Positions 27,315 through 36,142 of a DNA stretch of 64,000 nt are shown here, piece by piece. How positions within the stretch are numbered: the first letter of the stretch is position 1; each line of letters begins with the position of its first letter. The DNA lies in the NCBI RefSeq assembly GCF_003634775.1, contig NZ_RBXB01000001.1:992001-1056000 (forward strand). Reading direction: 5' to 3'. Position numbers and translations under genes: made by a program. A model generated the notes under the pieces. It saw nothing but the letters and a program-made list of their open reading frames with translations, was not told the DNA's origin and searched no databases. The DNA comes from Chryseobacterium defluvii (lineage in GTDB: Bacteria; Bacteroidota; Bacteroidia; Flavobacteriales; Weeksellaceae).

Positions 27315-30300
27315 TTTTCCCCGTATATATAGTTTATCAACGATAGGCATTAAACAACACTTTAATGCAGATTATTTATTTCACCATTACAGAACAGATT
27401 TTAGTGGCGAAAGTGGTAGTGGGAAAAGTATGATTGCAGATATGATTCAGTTGATTTTAGTCGGATCAGGTGAATTTCAATCTGCTACAGATGGTAATAA
27501 AGATAGAGATGTTAAAGGAATGCTTTTGGGAACCAAAGGAAAAACATCTTCCAGGGGTTATATTTTTTTTAACATTGAAGTAAAGCGGAAACAATATATT
27601 GTGATAGGTGCTTACATTGAAAGCACCAGCAATGCTGCTGAGATGTTCATTGTCCAAAATGGATATGATTGGGAAGTGTTAACACCACTTAATAGTCCGA
27701 TTTTTACCAAAGATTTGATTGTAAATGATAAAGTTGAGACGCTAAATAGTCTTTGTGAGAAGATTGAGTTTGTAAGGGTAAAGTCATTTAGAAGGAAAAA
27801 CTATCATCAAATCCTTTACGATAATGAGTTACTCTCTTTAGACTTGACTAAAGAAGAAACATTAAAAGCCTATGCAAGTATTTTAAGATCATTCTCACGG
27901 GGAAAAGGCTTTAAAAAAGAATCTGAAAACCTTAAAAAGTTTCTCTTTGGGGACGATGATAAAAATGTTATTAAAGCAAAATATGATGAAGAGGTAAAAA
28001 ATATAACGAATGACTTCCACGAACATAAAAGATATTTGGATGAAATCAGGTTAATCAACGAAAAGCAAACTTTACTAAAAAATGTACTAGAAAAAAGTAA
28101 GGTTTATAAATCGACTTATTCTGAATATCTAATTAAACGATACAACTACTGGAATATACTGAAGAAAAAATCCCTTAAAGAACAACAAAACATTACCAAT
28201 GAGAAAGATAAACAGAGTAATGAATTAAAATTCATCGAAAATCAATTAATCACGTTACAAATCAAAGAGTTAAAAGAACTTTTAGAATTAAAAGAAGCAG
28301 TGATTAAACTTGAAAGCCAGAAAGAATCTAAAGCTGATATTGAAGACAAATTTTTAAAGATAAGTCAGTCCAAAAACTCCATAGAAAAGATTGAAAATTG
28401 GGTGAAATTAAATGATAATCAATTAGAAAAAGTCAAAGAATGGTTTTCTCTTCAAAGAAAAGAAAACGAAAATAAAATAGCCTTACAAAGCTTTACTAAT
28501 CACCTTAGAAAAAATAATGCACTAAGTGATTTTGAGGCATCCGATTGGTTGATTGATTTTGAGAAAAAAAACATAGAAATTCCCACGAGAATTGAGCAAC
28601 TTGAAAAAGAAATAACAGAACTTCAGTCATTGTCTAAATTTACAGATATTAATAATCCAGAGTCCCTTTTAAATTGGGCTATGGAAAACTTAAAATTCCC
28701 AATCTCTCATCAAATTGAGAGTACATTAATTTATTTCCAAAAATATGGCAAAGTAAAGCCATCTGAAAAAAAGGCAGAGAGATACGTACCTTTTCCAGAG
28801 GACTTATTTGAAAACATAGAGGCTAAAATTAAAGAAGAAACAAAGCGTGGATTCTGGTTAAATCTTGATGGTGTTTATGAATATATTGAACATTCTCCCA
28901 ACCAAGTTTTGAATGTTAGCGATCCAAAGCTACTCAGTGAACCTATTCAAAAATTAAAAGAAGGTGTTGTAAATCGTTTGTCAGTTCTTAATACTAAAAA
29001 ACAAAAGGAGCAAAAACTTAAAGAGATTTTATTTGCCTATAGTAACATAAAAGAACATATCGATTTATACAAACGAAAGGATGAGCTTGCAAAATTCAAT
29101 ATTGAAGAAAGTTTAAAAGAGCTTTCCGAAGAAACTTTTTCCCAAAGCATTGAATTGTACAATAACAAAGAAAGTATTGATGCAGAGTTTACTTCAATTC
29201 AGAAAGAATATCAAGATTTTATAAATCAAAAAGGTATAATTGAAGGACATAATAAAAGAATCAAGGAATTAGAGATCAAATTTTTTAAAGAAGATTCAGT
29301 AATTGACATAAGTCTTGTTGAATATGAAATCGAGCAATTCAAAAGTAATCTATCTGAATTGAAAGACAGCTTTAACGGAGAAGTAGAAATGTTACAGGAG
29401 AAGTATGCCAAAGAGATTAATAATGAATCAAAATTATTAAACAAAAGATTTGAACTTAAACAAGCGATAGATAATCTTGAAAAAAATAAAAAGGAAAAAG
29501 AAGATAACCATACTAAAGCAAATCAAGAACTGGATGAAACAATCAGGCTAAATGAAGATTTATTTAAATTAGAAATTAAGTTTGCAGAAGATATAGAAGA
29601 GCTAACCAATCCTGAAAGTGGTGGTTTAAATTCCCTGAAGTCTAAAGCGGAACGGTCAAAAGCAGCTTACGATGAATATTTAAAAATCGTTACCGAAAAT
29701 ACACCTTATGATGAATCAATTTCTGTTGGTAAACTTGCTCATTATTTATTGCCTACAGTTTTTCCTACTTCCACAATTGATGAAGACTTAATTACCTATA
29801 ATATCGTAGAAAGACTGAATAAACTGACACAGGACATTCAGGAAATTGGTTCAAGAAAAGTGGAGATATTGGGAAGCATTTTCAATGAGGTATACAGAGT
29901 TTACAATAATTACCTTACTAAAATTAGTGAAATCGACTCCTATCTCAAAAAGAAAAATAAAGTTATTACTGGAGGTAATCGAGCCTCTTTGTTGTCTAAA
30001 CCGTCAATTCATTTCCCTACAAGTTGGCTTTTCAATTTTAGAAAGCAATTAAATAATCAAATGAATTATGTAGGATTATTTAGTGATCTCCGGGAAGAAA
30101 TAGACATCAACGTAATGATGATAAAAGCTTTTCAACAATTTGGTGGCAGTGCTAAAGTTGATCCTGAGGATTTAATGAACCCCAAATCTTATTTCGATCT
30201 AGAGTTTGATTTAAAACTTGACAACGATGAGAGTAATTCCGGAAGTAATGGACAAACTTATACCGCTAATGCTTTATTATGTTTAGCAAGATTATCTTTG

Positions 30301-30591
30301 ATTGAGGAAAAGGGAAAAGGAGGTTTAAAAATAATGCCGATAGATGAAGCGGAAGGTTTAGGTAGTAATTACGATATGTTGCACGAATTAGCAAAAACGG
30401 AAAAGTATCAAATCATTACAATGGCTATAGAAACAGCAGGAGAAATTACGAATGATGGACAATACATCTACATTATGAATGAAAATAACTTAGCTGATAT
30501 GGATACGTATGTTCCACCTTTGGGGATTTTTTCAGATATTATTGTGGAAGATATAGCCGACTATATAAACACAATGCCTGACAATGAATAA
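27304..30591 (+). CDS. jetC: Wadjet-like JetC, SMC/SbcC-type ATPase
   Basis: A 1095-residue ABC-type SMC protein. The N-terminal head carries Walker A GESGSGKS (35-42). The middle 700 residues are a long pair of coiled coils with a hinge-like break. The C-terminal head has a signature-like SGSNGQTYTANALL and Walker B KIMPIDEAEG (Asp1014, Glu1015), followed by an H-loop-like IITMAIE. SMC subunits of Wadjet extrude DNA loops and, with JetD, sense and cut small circular DNA. The order jetA-jetB-jetC-jetD and the overlaps of 31, 11 and 8 bases support this over a stand-alone SbcC. Confidence 0.82.
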   Translation: MQNNFPRIYSLSTIGIKQHFNADYLFHHYRTDFSGESGSGKSMIADMIQLILVGSGEFQSATDGNKDRDVKGMLLGTKGKTSSRGYIFFNIEVKRKQYIVIGAYIESTSNAAEMFIVQNGYDWEVLTPLNSPIFTKDLIVNDKVETLNSLCEKIEFVRVKSFRRKNYHQILYDNELLSLDLTKEETLKAYASILRSFSRGKGFKKESENLKKFLFGDDDKNVIKAKYDEEVKNITNDFHEHKRYLDEIRLINEKQTLLKNVLEKSKVYKSTYSEYLIKRYNYWNILKKKSLKEQQNITNEKDKQSNELKFIENQLITLQIKELKELLELKEAVIKLESQKESKADIEDKFLKISQSKNSIEKIENWVKLNDNQLEKVKEWFSLQRKENENKIALQSFTNHLRKNNALSDFEASDWLIDFEKKNIEIPTRIEQLEKEITELQSLSKFTDINNPESLLNWAMENLKFPISHQIESTLIYFQKYGKVKPSEKKAERYVPFPEDLFENIEAKIKEETKRGFWLNLDGVYEYIEHSPNQVLNVSDPKLLSEPIQKLKEGVVNRLSVLNTKKQKEQKLKEILFAYSNIKEHIDLYKRKDELAKFNIEESLKELSEETFSQSIELYNNKESIDAEFTSIQKEYQDFINQKGIIEGHNKRIKELEIKFFKEDSVIDISLVEYEIEQFKSNLSELKDSFNGEVEMLQEKYAKEINNESKLLNKRFELKQAIDNLEKNKKEKEDNHTKANQELDETIRLNEDLFKLEIKFAEDIEELTNPESGGLNSLKSKAERSKAAYDEYLKIVTENTPYDESISVGKLAHYLLPTVFPTSTIDEDLITYNIVERLNKLTQDIQEIGSRKVEILGSIFNEVYRVYNNYLTKISEIDSYLKKKNKVITGGNRASLLSKPSIHFPTSWLFNFRKQLNNQMNYVGLFSDLREEIDINVMMIKAFQQFGGSAKVDPEDLMNPKSYFDLEFDLKLDNDESNSGSNGQTYTANALLCLARLSLIEEKGKGGLKIMPIDEAEGLGSNYDMLHELAKTEKYQIITMAIETAGEITNDGQYIYIMNENNLADMDTYVPPLGIFSDIIVEDIADYINTMPDNE

Positions 30592-31525
30592 AAATATCAC
30601 TTGGAAAGAGCTAAAAGCACTTGATGATTTGTTCCATTTAAAAAAAACAAAAGCAAACATTCAAGAGCATCCTTATATCAATTATTTATTGGAGGACAAA
30701 TGTATTCTAGATAGAAAGCCTGGAAATAATAAAATCATCATTTCTACAAATGACTTTGAAAAATTCTACGAAAAGACGTTTAAAATACCGTATGATGAGG
30801 CTAAGAACTTTCTGATCGAAAATGGGATTGAACCTAGTGCTAAAAAGAGTTTTACACTTGAGGATATAAAAGCTTTAATGCTTATTGCTGAGAATAAAAC
30901 AGAGTTAATAAATAATCCAACCAATATAGAAGATTTTTCTAATGAATTCTTTGATACTTCGAAATACTTGAAGAACAAGACAAGTTTGAGAAATGCTGTA
31001 TTCAAAATTTTAAATATCACGGAGTTTCCTTTGGATAAGAAAGAGAATCAATGGAGGATAGTGGTTGATCATCCTAATCCTAAGGCAATTGTATTGTGTG
31101 AAAACAAATCATTTTTAAAACAACCTTGGATAGCTAAGAATGCTGAAGTTAAGTTGTGGCACGTTGGAGGAAACAATATCAAAATAATTGACGATATTGA
31201 TGAAATAGAACTCTCTAAGCCAATTTATTACTCTTGTGATTGGGATTTGGCAGGTTTACAAATTTATTCGAGAATAAAAAAAAAGCTAAAAGATAGAAAG
31301 AAAGATATTTTTCTTCTGTATCCTAATGAACCGCATAAAAAAATAAGCACATATATAGATTATCACTATAGCCATTGGGATCTATTAAAAGAATTATCCG
31401 GTTTATCTATAGAAAATTTTTCAAAAAGAGAATTAATACTAATCAACGACCTAATCCAAAGTGAAAAGTGGATAGAAGAAGAGTCTTTTGATTTGGAAGG
31501 AATGATTCAATTACAAGTTTCCTAA
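30584..31525 (+). CDS. jetD: Wadjet-like JetD, Toprim nuclease subunit
   Basis: A 313-residue protein with a Toprim-like fold in the second half. The metal-binding residues are visible as Glu173 in VLCENKSF and the Asp219-x-Asp221 pair in CDWDLAG. A C-terminal WIEEESFD acidic patch is like that of other JetD proteins. JetD is the subunit that cleaves plasmid DNA. It is shorter than typical JetD (about 380-400 residues), missing most of the N-terminal arm. The overlap with jetC is 8 bases. Together with jetC it makes the strongest case that the locus is a Wadjet system, of a divergent type. Confidence 0.78.
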   Translation: MNKNITWKELKALDDLFHLKKTKANIQEHPYINYLLEDKCILDRKPGNNKIIISTNDFEKFYEKTFKIPYDEAKNFLIENGIEPSAKKSFTLEDIKALMLIAENKTELINNPTNIEDFSNEFFDTSKYLKNKTSLRNAVFKILNITEFPLDKKENQWRIVVDHPNPKAIVLCENKSFLKQPWIAKNAEVKLWHVGGNNIKIIDDIDEIELSKPIYYSCDWDLAGLQIYSRIKKKLKDRKKDIFLLYPNEPHKKISTYIDYHYSHWDLLKELSGLSIENFSKRELILINDLIQSEKWIEEESFDLEGMIQLQVS

Positions 31526-31709
31526 TAATTGAGGCTGTAACATGAACTGTCGTACATTTGAATAAATAAGAAAGCGCATGGAATAAAGCCGATGAACTGT
31601 TGGTATAAATACCGTCTGACACGTTCTGCTCCCATGCGTTTTTACATCTAAAAACTGAATAGTTAGGTAGGCTAAGAGCCTGTGTATGCGACGATATTTT
31701 ATTGGATGT
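31526..31709. other. Structured non-coding stretch after jetD
   Basis: No gene. CGCATGG and CCATGCG (about 31575 and 31633) can close a loop of some 50 bases that itself holds a small hairpin GGTAT-AA-ATACC; a T5 run follows the outer stem. It may be the terminator of the jet operon or an end of a degraded insertion sequence (the non-coding end of an IS110 element would look similar). Confidence 0.35.
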
Positions 31710-31732
31710 GTAATTTGTATCCGCCCGACGAA

Positions 31733-33250
31733 CTACATGTCAGTTGATTTTTTGAAGTTCTGTGGGTAAAGCTCTTTTATATTCTTGTGGTTTATTGACG
31801 CTATATTCATTAGCGTATGTTTTAACCACAGAAAAGGGTTCACCTCATGCTTTTTGCAGATAGCGAAAAATGAGTAGATCATTGCCGATCGCTGTGCTGC
31901 CTCATGACTTCCTGCGAACAGCCAATTTTTGCGTCCCAGGGCAACTGGGCGAATGGCATTCTCGATAAGGTTATTGTTAATCTGCAGATTTCCATCGCGC
32001 AAATATTCCGACAGCATGTCCCAACGGGTGTATGCATAGGCCATAGCCTTTCCTATCTGGCTTTTGGGCAATGTGTTTTTTATCTCCCGGAATATCCATT
32101 TACCCATGTCGTTGATGATCGGAAGTGACTCTTTGAGCCGTAGCTCCCGGATCATATCAGGTGATAACTTTTCTTCTTTGGCTTTCCGGTCAACTTTGTA
32201 AAGATCCTGTATCATCAGTAGCGCCTTTTTGGCTCTTTCCGGGTCATTCTGCAGGCCTTTCTCAAACTCACGGCGTGCGTGTGCCCAGCAGGCCAGATGG
32301 GTGATGTCTTTCTTTTTTCCAAATTTTTCGTAGGCGGCATATCCATCCGTCTGCAGATATCCCTTAAAGTTATCCAGCATGGGTGTAGGTACATGACCAC
32401 CACGGGAAGGGTTATAATCGAACAGCACCGTTTTATCCAAAGGCGAGTGGTAGACCCAATAATAGCCCTGATGGGCAGCTCCTTTTTTATCACTGTCCAA
32501 TACTTTTATTGGGGTCTCATCAACCTGCAAATAGCCCTGAGCTTTGGTGTCAAAGACCAGCTGTTCATACAATGGTTCGAGTTTTTCCAGTGCCTGTCTG
32601 GTCCATCCTTCGATGGTTGAGGATGGGATCTGTATGTTTTCCCTTGCGAAGATCTGTTTTTGTCGGTATAGGGGAAGATGGTCCTGATATTTACCCACCA
32701 GTATCATCGCCAGTAAGCTCGGACCTGCAATTCCTTTATCGATGACCCGTTCAGGTAGTTCGGCAATGGATACGCCATCTCTGTTTTTAGCCGCATATTT
32801 ATAACGGATGTAACGTTTGATATAGAATTTGGCTGGCTCGCACTCCAGCTCCTCGGTAATCTCCTGGCCGATGCACACCATTTCAGACAGATCACCCTCT
32901 GGGTGGATCTCGATCTCTTCTACAGGAAGGTGGGCAGGTAATTTAGCGCGTCCTTTATGGTTTGGACGCTGACGAACATACTCGATTTTCTCTTTGATCA
33001 GTTCGAGCTGTTGCTCTGCTTCTGCAGGTTCTGCGTGGAAAGGCAGGAAAGTCTGGTTGGGGTCACCTTCGAAGCGCTCACGCTTCTGGCCGAACTGCAT
33101 GCGTTGAAGCATCTCCACTTGAGCTTTCAGGTAATCACGTTCCTGTGAAAGGATATCACGCTCCTGATGGAGGAGTTCATTCTCTTTGGACATACTGGAA
33201 ACCATTTTCAGAAGGTCTTCTTTAGAGAGATTTTCCAGTGCTGTTTCCAT
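31733..33250 (-). CDS. tnpC: IS66 transposase TnpC
   Basis: A 505-residue transposase of the IS66 family. An N-terminal coiled coil (about 5-60) is followed by an HTH region and the DDE core. The acidic residues lie in LQVDETPIKV (first Asp), LQTDGYAAYEKF (second Asp) and NLIENAIRPVALGRKNWLFAGS (Glu; block quoted by its ends NLIEN and LFAGS). Length is complete and the frame undamaged. Its stop codon touches the left inverted repeat. Confidence 0.93.
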   Translation of the reverse strand: METALENLSKEDLLKMVSSMSKENELLHQERDILSQERDYLKAQVEMLQRMQFGQKRERFEGDPNQTFLPFHAEPAEAEQQLELIKEKIEYVRQRPNHKGRAKLPAHLPVEEIEIHPEGDLSEMVCIGQEITEELECEPAKFYIKRYIRYKYAAKNRDGVSIAELPERVIDKGIAGPSLLAMILVGKYQDHLPLYRQKQIFARENIQIPSSTIEGWTRQALEKLEPLYEQLVFDTKAQGYLQVDETPIKVLDSDKKGAAHQGYYWVYHSPLDKTVLFDYNPSRGGHVPTPMLDNFKGYLQTDGYAAYEKFGKKKDITHLACWAHARREFEKGLQNDPERAKKALLMIQDLYKVDRKAKEEKLSPDMIRELRLKESLPIINDMGKWIFREIKNTLPKSQIGKAMAYAYTRWDMLSEYLRDGNLQINNNLIENAIRPVALGRKNWLFAGSHEAAQRSAMIYSFFAICKKHEVNPFLWLKHTLMNIASINHKNIKELYPQNFKKSTDM

Positions 33251-33299
33251 ACCGTAAAGATACTCAAAAGATACCTTTATTCCTATTTTAAGTCCATTT

Positions 33300-33638
33300 T
33301 TAAGGCAAAGAGAAACGTCTTTTTTGAATACTTTTTACCACCTGTATCCCTTCAACCATCAATACCAGATTGCTCCAGGACAATTCTCCATTTTTTGCGT
33401 TCGGCGGCATGAAGGTGCCGCTCTCCAGACGCTTATAATAAAGTACAAAGCTTCCTTTTTCCCAGTGCAGCAGCTTCATATGTGTACGGCTACGGTTCAA
33501 AAATACGAAAACCTCACCGCTGGTAGCCTGACGCTGCATCCCTGAACCGATCAGTCCGCAGAGCCCGTCGAATGATTTTCGCATGTCGCAAAAGCCATCA
33601 TAAAGATAAAAATGGTGCGAGGATCCCAGGGCAAACAT
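33300..33638 (-). CDS. tnpB: IS66 accessory protein TnpB (Orf2)
   Basis: A 112-residue protein with the IS66 Orf2 pattern: FYLYDGFCDMRKSFDGLC, then GEVFVFLNRSRTHMKLLHWE. It is required for IS66 transposition in known members; the biochemical role is not known. It overlaps tnpA at one base (33638) and precedes tnpC by 49 bases. Intact length. Confidence 0.92.
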   Translation of the reverse strand: MFALGSSHHFYLYDGFCDMRKSFDGLCGLIGSGMQRQATSGEVFVFLNRSRTHMKLLHWEKGSFVLYYKRLESGTFMPPNAKNGELSWSNLVLMVEGIQVVKSIQKRRFSLP

Positions 33639-33922
33639 CAGTAAAGACGGATCAGCTGTGATAAAAGGGCAAGATCATTTTCAGTCTTTATACGCACACC
33701 ATTGGGATAAATAATCTCAACATCGCTCTTTCCCCGCGCCTTATCAATTGTTATAAAGCTGCCGCCGCCTGTGTGATTTTCTTTACTGCGAGAAAACCAA
33801 TAATAAAAGGTCGCTTCATTGATCCCATTTTCCATACAGTAAGCTTTCTTACTTTTTCCGCTCTGCTGCAAGTCTGCTATCATAGACAGCATACGCTCAC
33901 GTTTTTCTTGAATGTTATTCAT
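33638..33922 (-). CDS. tnpA: IS66 accessory protein TnpA
   Basis: A 94-residue protein with an N-terminal helix-turn-helix (SKKAYCMENGINEATFYYWF) of the IS66 Orf1 family. It is the first gene of the IS66 operon, transcribed leftward, and ends in overlap with tnpB. Confidence 0.88.
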   Translation of the reverse strand: MNNIQEKRERMLSMIADLQQSGKSKKAYCMENGINEATFYYWFSRSKENHTGGGSFITIDKARGKSDVEIIYPNGVRIKTENDLALLSQLIRLY

Positions 33923-34007
33923 AGCAACAAAGCTAACAACCGTGGTAATCTAAGTCAATATGTACTTGGTAGGACGGATACTGTAATTTTTATTCAATCC
34001 TAAGGTT

Positions 34008-34262
34008 ATGAAATTTATTGGAATCGACATTTCAAAAAGTACATTTGTAGCAGCTTACCCCCAGTTAAAAGGTTACCAAACCCAAACGTACACGAATGAC
34101 TTAAAGGGGGTAAAGAAGTTCATTAGCTCTTTTTCCGATGCGGATCACCAATGTGTGCTGGAGGCTACGGGAAACTACGGTACCTTATTGCTTTATGCTC
34201 TGCGTGTAGAATCCTGTAAAATTGACCATTCCAATCCTGCGAAAGTGACTAAAACCAAATAA
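34008..34262 (+). pseudogene. Truncated IS110-family transposase
   Basis: 84 residues remain of a protein usually 320-400 long. The DEDD-type N-terminus is clear: GIDISKSTF with the first Asp and VLEATGNYGT with the Glu. From about residue 70 the sequence loses similarity (RVESCKIDHSN) and stops. No DED remainder or C-terminal Ser domain was found nearby, so the gene is a dead fragment bordering the IS66 element. Confidence 0.8.
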
Positions 34263-34298
34263 AATAAGAGCTGTTTTCATAGTCTATTCCTGATATTG

Positions 34299-34720
34299 CT
34301 AGGCAATAAACTCCTGATCAAATTCCAAAAAGTCTTCGTGAAGCCCCGCAAACTGTTTTCCAGAGGTTTCTGATCCTCGGTCGTGAGTCATTAACAACAG
34401 CTATCATTACTTTCATAATCGGGATTGCCCTCGTCAAACGTGCCGAGCAGATTATATAACATTCCCTTTCCATATGCTGAAAGGAACTGGTTCAATTTCT
34501 CCGCGCCTATAGCCTGGGAAATTTCTTCAAAAATATAGTAGGTATCCTGATTAAATTCAAGGGCTGCATCGGTATTTCCTTCTACATCGGAGGCTGACTG
34601 GTACATTGATTTCAGGATCATAAAACGTGCCTATTGGGTATCATCGGTGAATTCGTTCCATGCCCAGCTTAAGGCTTTGTAGCTCCTGAGCCGGACATAC
34701 GGGCAACCAATGTTTCCAAC
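34299..34720 (-). pseudogene. Decayed gene of unknown function
   Basis: Read on the minus strand there is a single coding trace with at least two lesions. It begins near VRLRSYKALSWAWNEF, is broken by an in-frame stop (TAG near 34635), continues as a 76-residue frame (34391-34621, FNQDTYYIFEEISQAIG), then shifts frame near 34395 to end in KQFAGLHEDFLEFDQEFIA at 34299. I do not recognise the family; composition and size (about 140 residues) resemble small cargo or immunity-type proteins. It directly abuts the IS110 fragment. Confidence 0.55.
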
Positions 34721-34885
34721 TATTGCTGTTGTTTTTCATTCAGTTTGGAAAATTCAAAACTTTAGCGTTTCTACTCTCTGATGATATTTTCAAATTAGTT
34801 CTTGGGAGTACCTTTCAAGTTCTTCCTTATGAGTATATTTTCTGTTCTTGCCCAAAGATAGCAACAACATAAATTTTATATTTCT

Positions 34886-35857
34886 TCAAGGCGAATTTTG
34901 ATTATAGTAATATTTTTCAATATATTCACTTGGAGACAAACCTTTCTCTTTTTTGAATGCTCTATTAAATGTTGCTTGACTTTTAAATCCTGCTTCAGTA
35001 TATATAGCTCTTAGTGTATATTTCTCATGATCACCTTTTTCTATTTGCTGAATAACCTGATCTATTCTAAAACTGTTTATGGAATCATTGAAATTTTTGC
35101 TGCCAATATTATTTAAAACCTTTGAAATATAACTGGTACTAGTCCCTAAATCTTCAGCTAAAATTGTTTGATTGAAGTCAGGATTTTGCCAAGGTTTATT
35201 TTGCTCAAAATAATCAGCAATTTTGTTAAACAAAAAAATATCCTTTGAACTGCAATTATATTCGTTTTTATAAAAAATTGGTGTTGAAGTATTTTGTTTA
35301 ATTTCATTCTGTTGAAAAGATGTACTTGCTTTTAGGAAGTATAAATTAATCATTACTCCAATAAAAAAATGAATTATTGTTTCTGAAAAAAAATACTGGT
35401 TACATTCTTTAGAAATTACATCCTTTAGCAAGCTTATACTATATAAATCGTAAATTAAGACAGAGAAAATAGTGAATGCGCAAGATAATATAGCAATTAT
35501 AATGGTTTTTCTCCAACATATTAAATGACTTATTACTAATAAAAACAATATAGAATGTAAAAAATAATAGGGATTGTAAGGATACAATATGAATTGAAGG
35601 ATAAAAACCGATATAAAAGATAATAAATAAGCTATCCTAAATTTATCTGGAAAACCTGAATTAATTTTTTTTGATATAAAAAAAATTCCAGGGATCAAAA
35701 AAAATATGGTTAGTTCAATAAGAGCAACTTCAATATAATTAAAAAAAATGCTAGTAATAAAATAAATTATATGAATGCTGATTATAAACCCAAGTAAAGC
35801 TTGATAAGACTTAGTATTTTCTATAGTTTCAGCTGATATGTCACCTACTTTAATCAT
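34886..35857 (-). CDS. Membrane-anchored AraC-type regulator
   Basis: A 323-residue protein: residues about 20-185 hold six to seven hydrophobic segments and the C-terminal 110 residues an AraC DNA-binding domain ending in IYTEAGFKSQATFNRAFKKEKGLSPSEYIE. It would sense a signal at the membrane and bind DNA directly. A paralogue of the same architecture is encoded at 43837-44859, with near-identical phrases (PWQNPDF versus VWQDPDF). Nothing near shows the regulated genes. The 285-base stretch to its upstream side (35858-36142) holds no gene. Confidence 0.85.
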   Translation of the reverse strand: MIKVGDISAETIENTKSYQALLGFIISIHIIYFITSIFFNYIEVALIELTIFFLIPGIFFISKKINSGFPDKFRIAYLLSFISVFILQFILYPYNPYYFLHSILFLLVISHLICWRKTIIIAILSCAFTIFSVLIYDLYSISLLKDVISKECNQYFFSETIIHFFIGVMINLYFLKASTSFQQNEIKQNTSTPIFYKNEYNCSSKDIFLFNKIADYFEQNKPWQNPDFNQTILAEDLGTSTSYISKVLNNIGSKNFNDSINSFRIDQVIQQIEKGDHEKYTLRAIYTEAGFKSQATFNRAFKKEKGLSPSEYIEKYYYNQNSP

Positions 35858-36142
35858 ATGTCAATTATAAAAAGTAATAAAGGTTTTGATTCAATGATAT
35901 TAATTCAGGAATACATAAAATGCAATCTGAATTTTATTTTTGTATATCCCTTATTATTTCTTAATAATAACAGGTTTCGCATATGATTTGGTGTTTGAAA
36001 TTATTACTTTTTAAGTTGTTTTTAGTTATAAATTCCCGAAAAAAAATGGTACAAGAGAAAAAAAAGAAAATGATCTAAAATTCATGTAATATTTTGTTTT
36101 CAAAAGGAGTATATCAAATGCTATTTATTTGTAATAGCCACT

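Larger units (their letters stand above)
31717..33981 (-). mobile_element. IS66-family insertion sequence
   Basis: It consists of three genes in the order tnpA, tnpB, tnpC on the minus strand. Imperfect inverted repeats lie at 31717-31732 (GTATCCGCCCGACGAA) and 33966-33981 (reverse of GTATCCGTCCTACCAA), matching in 13 of 16 positions. A GTAA start typical of IS66 ends exists at 31710 on the left; the exact outer limits and target duplication are not settled. The element appears intact and is visibly richer in G+C than its surroundings, so it is a recent arrival. Confidence 0.8.

Noticed and set aside
27304..30591. SMC protein as SbcC or RecN
   Set aside because: No SbcD nuclease neighbour; instead there are KITE-like and Toprim partners in overlapping frames.
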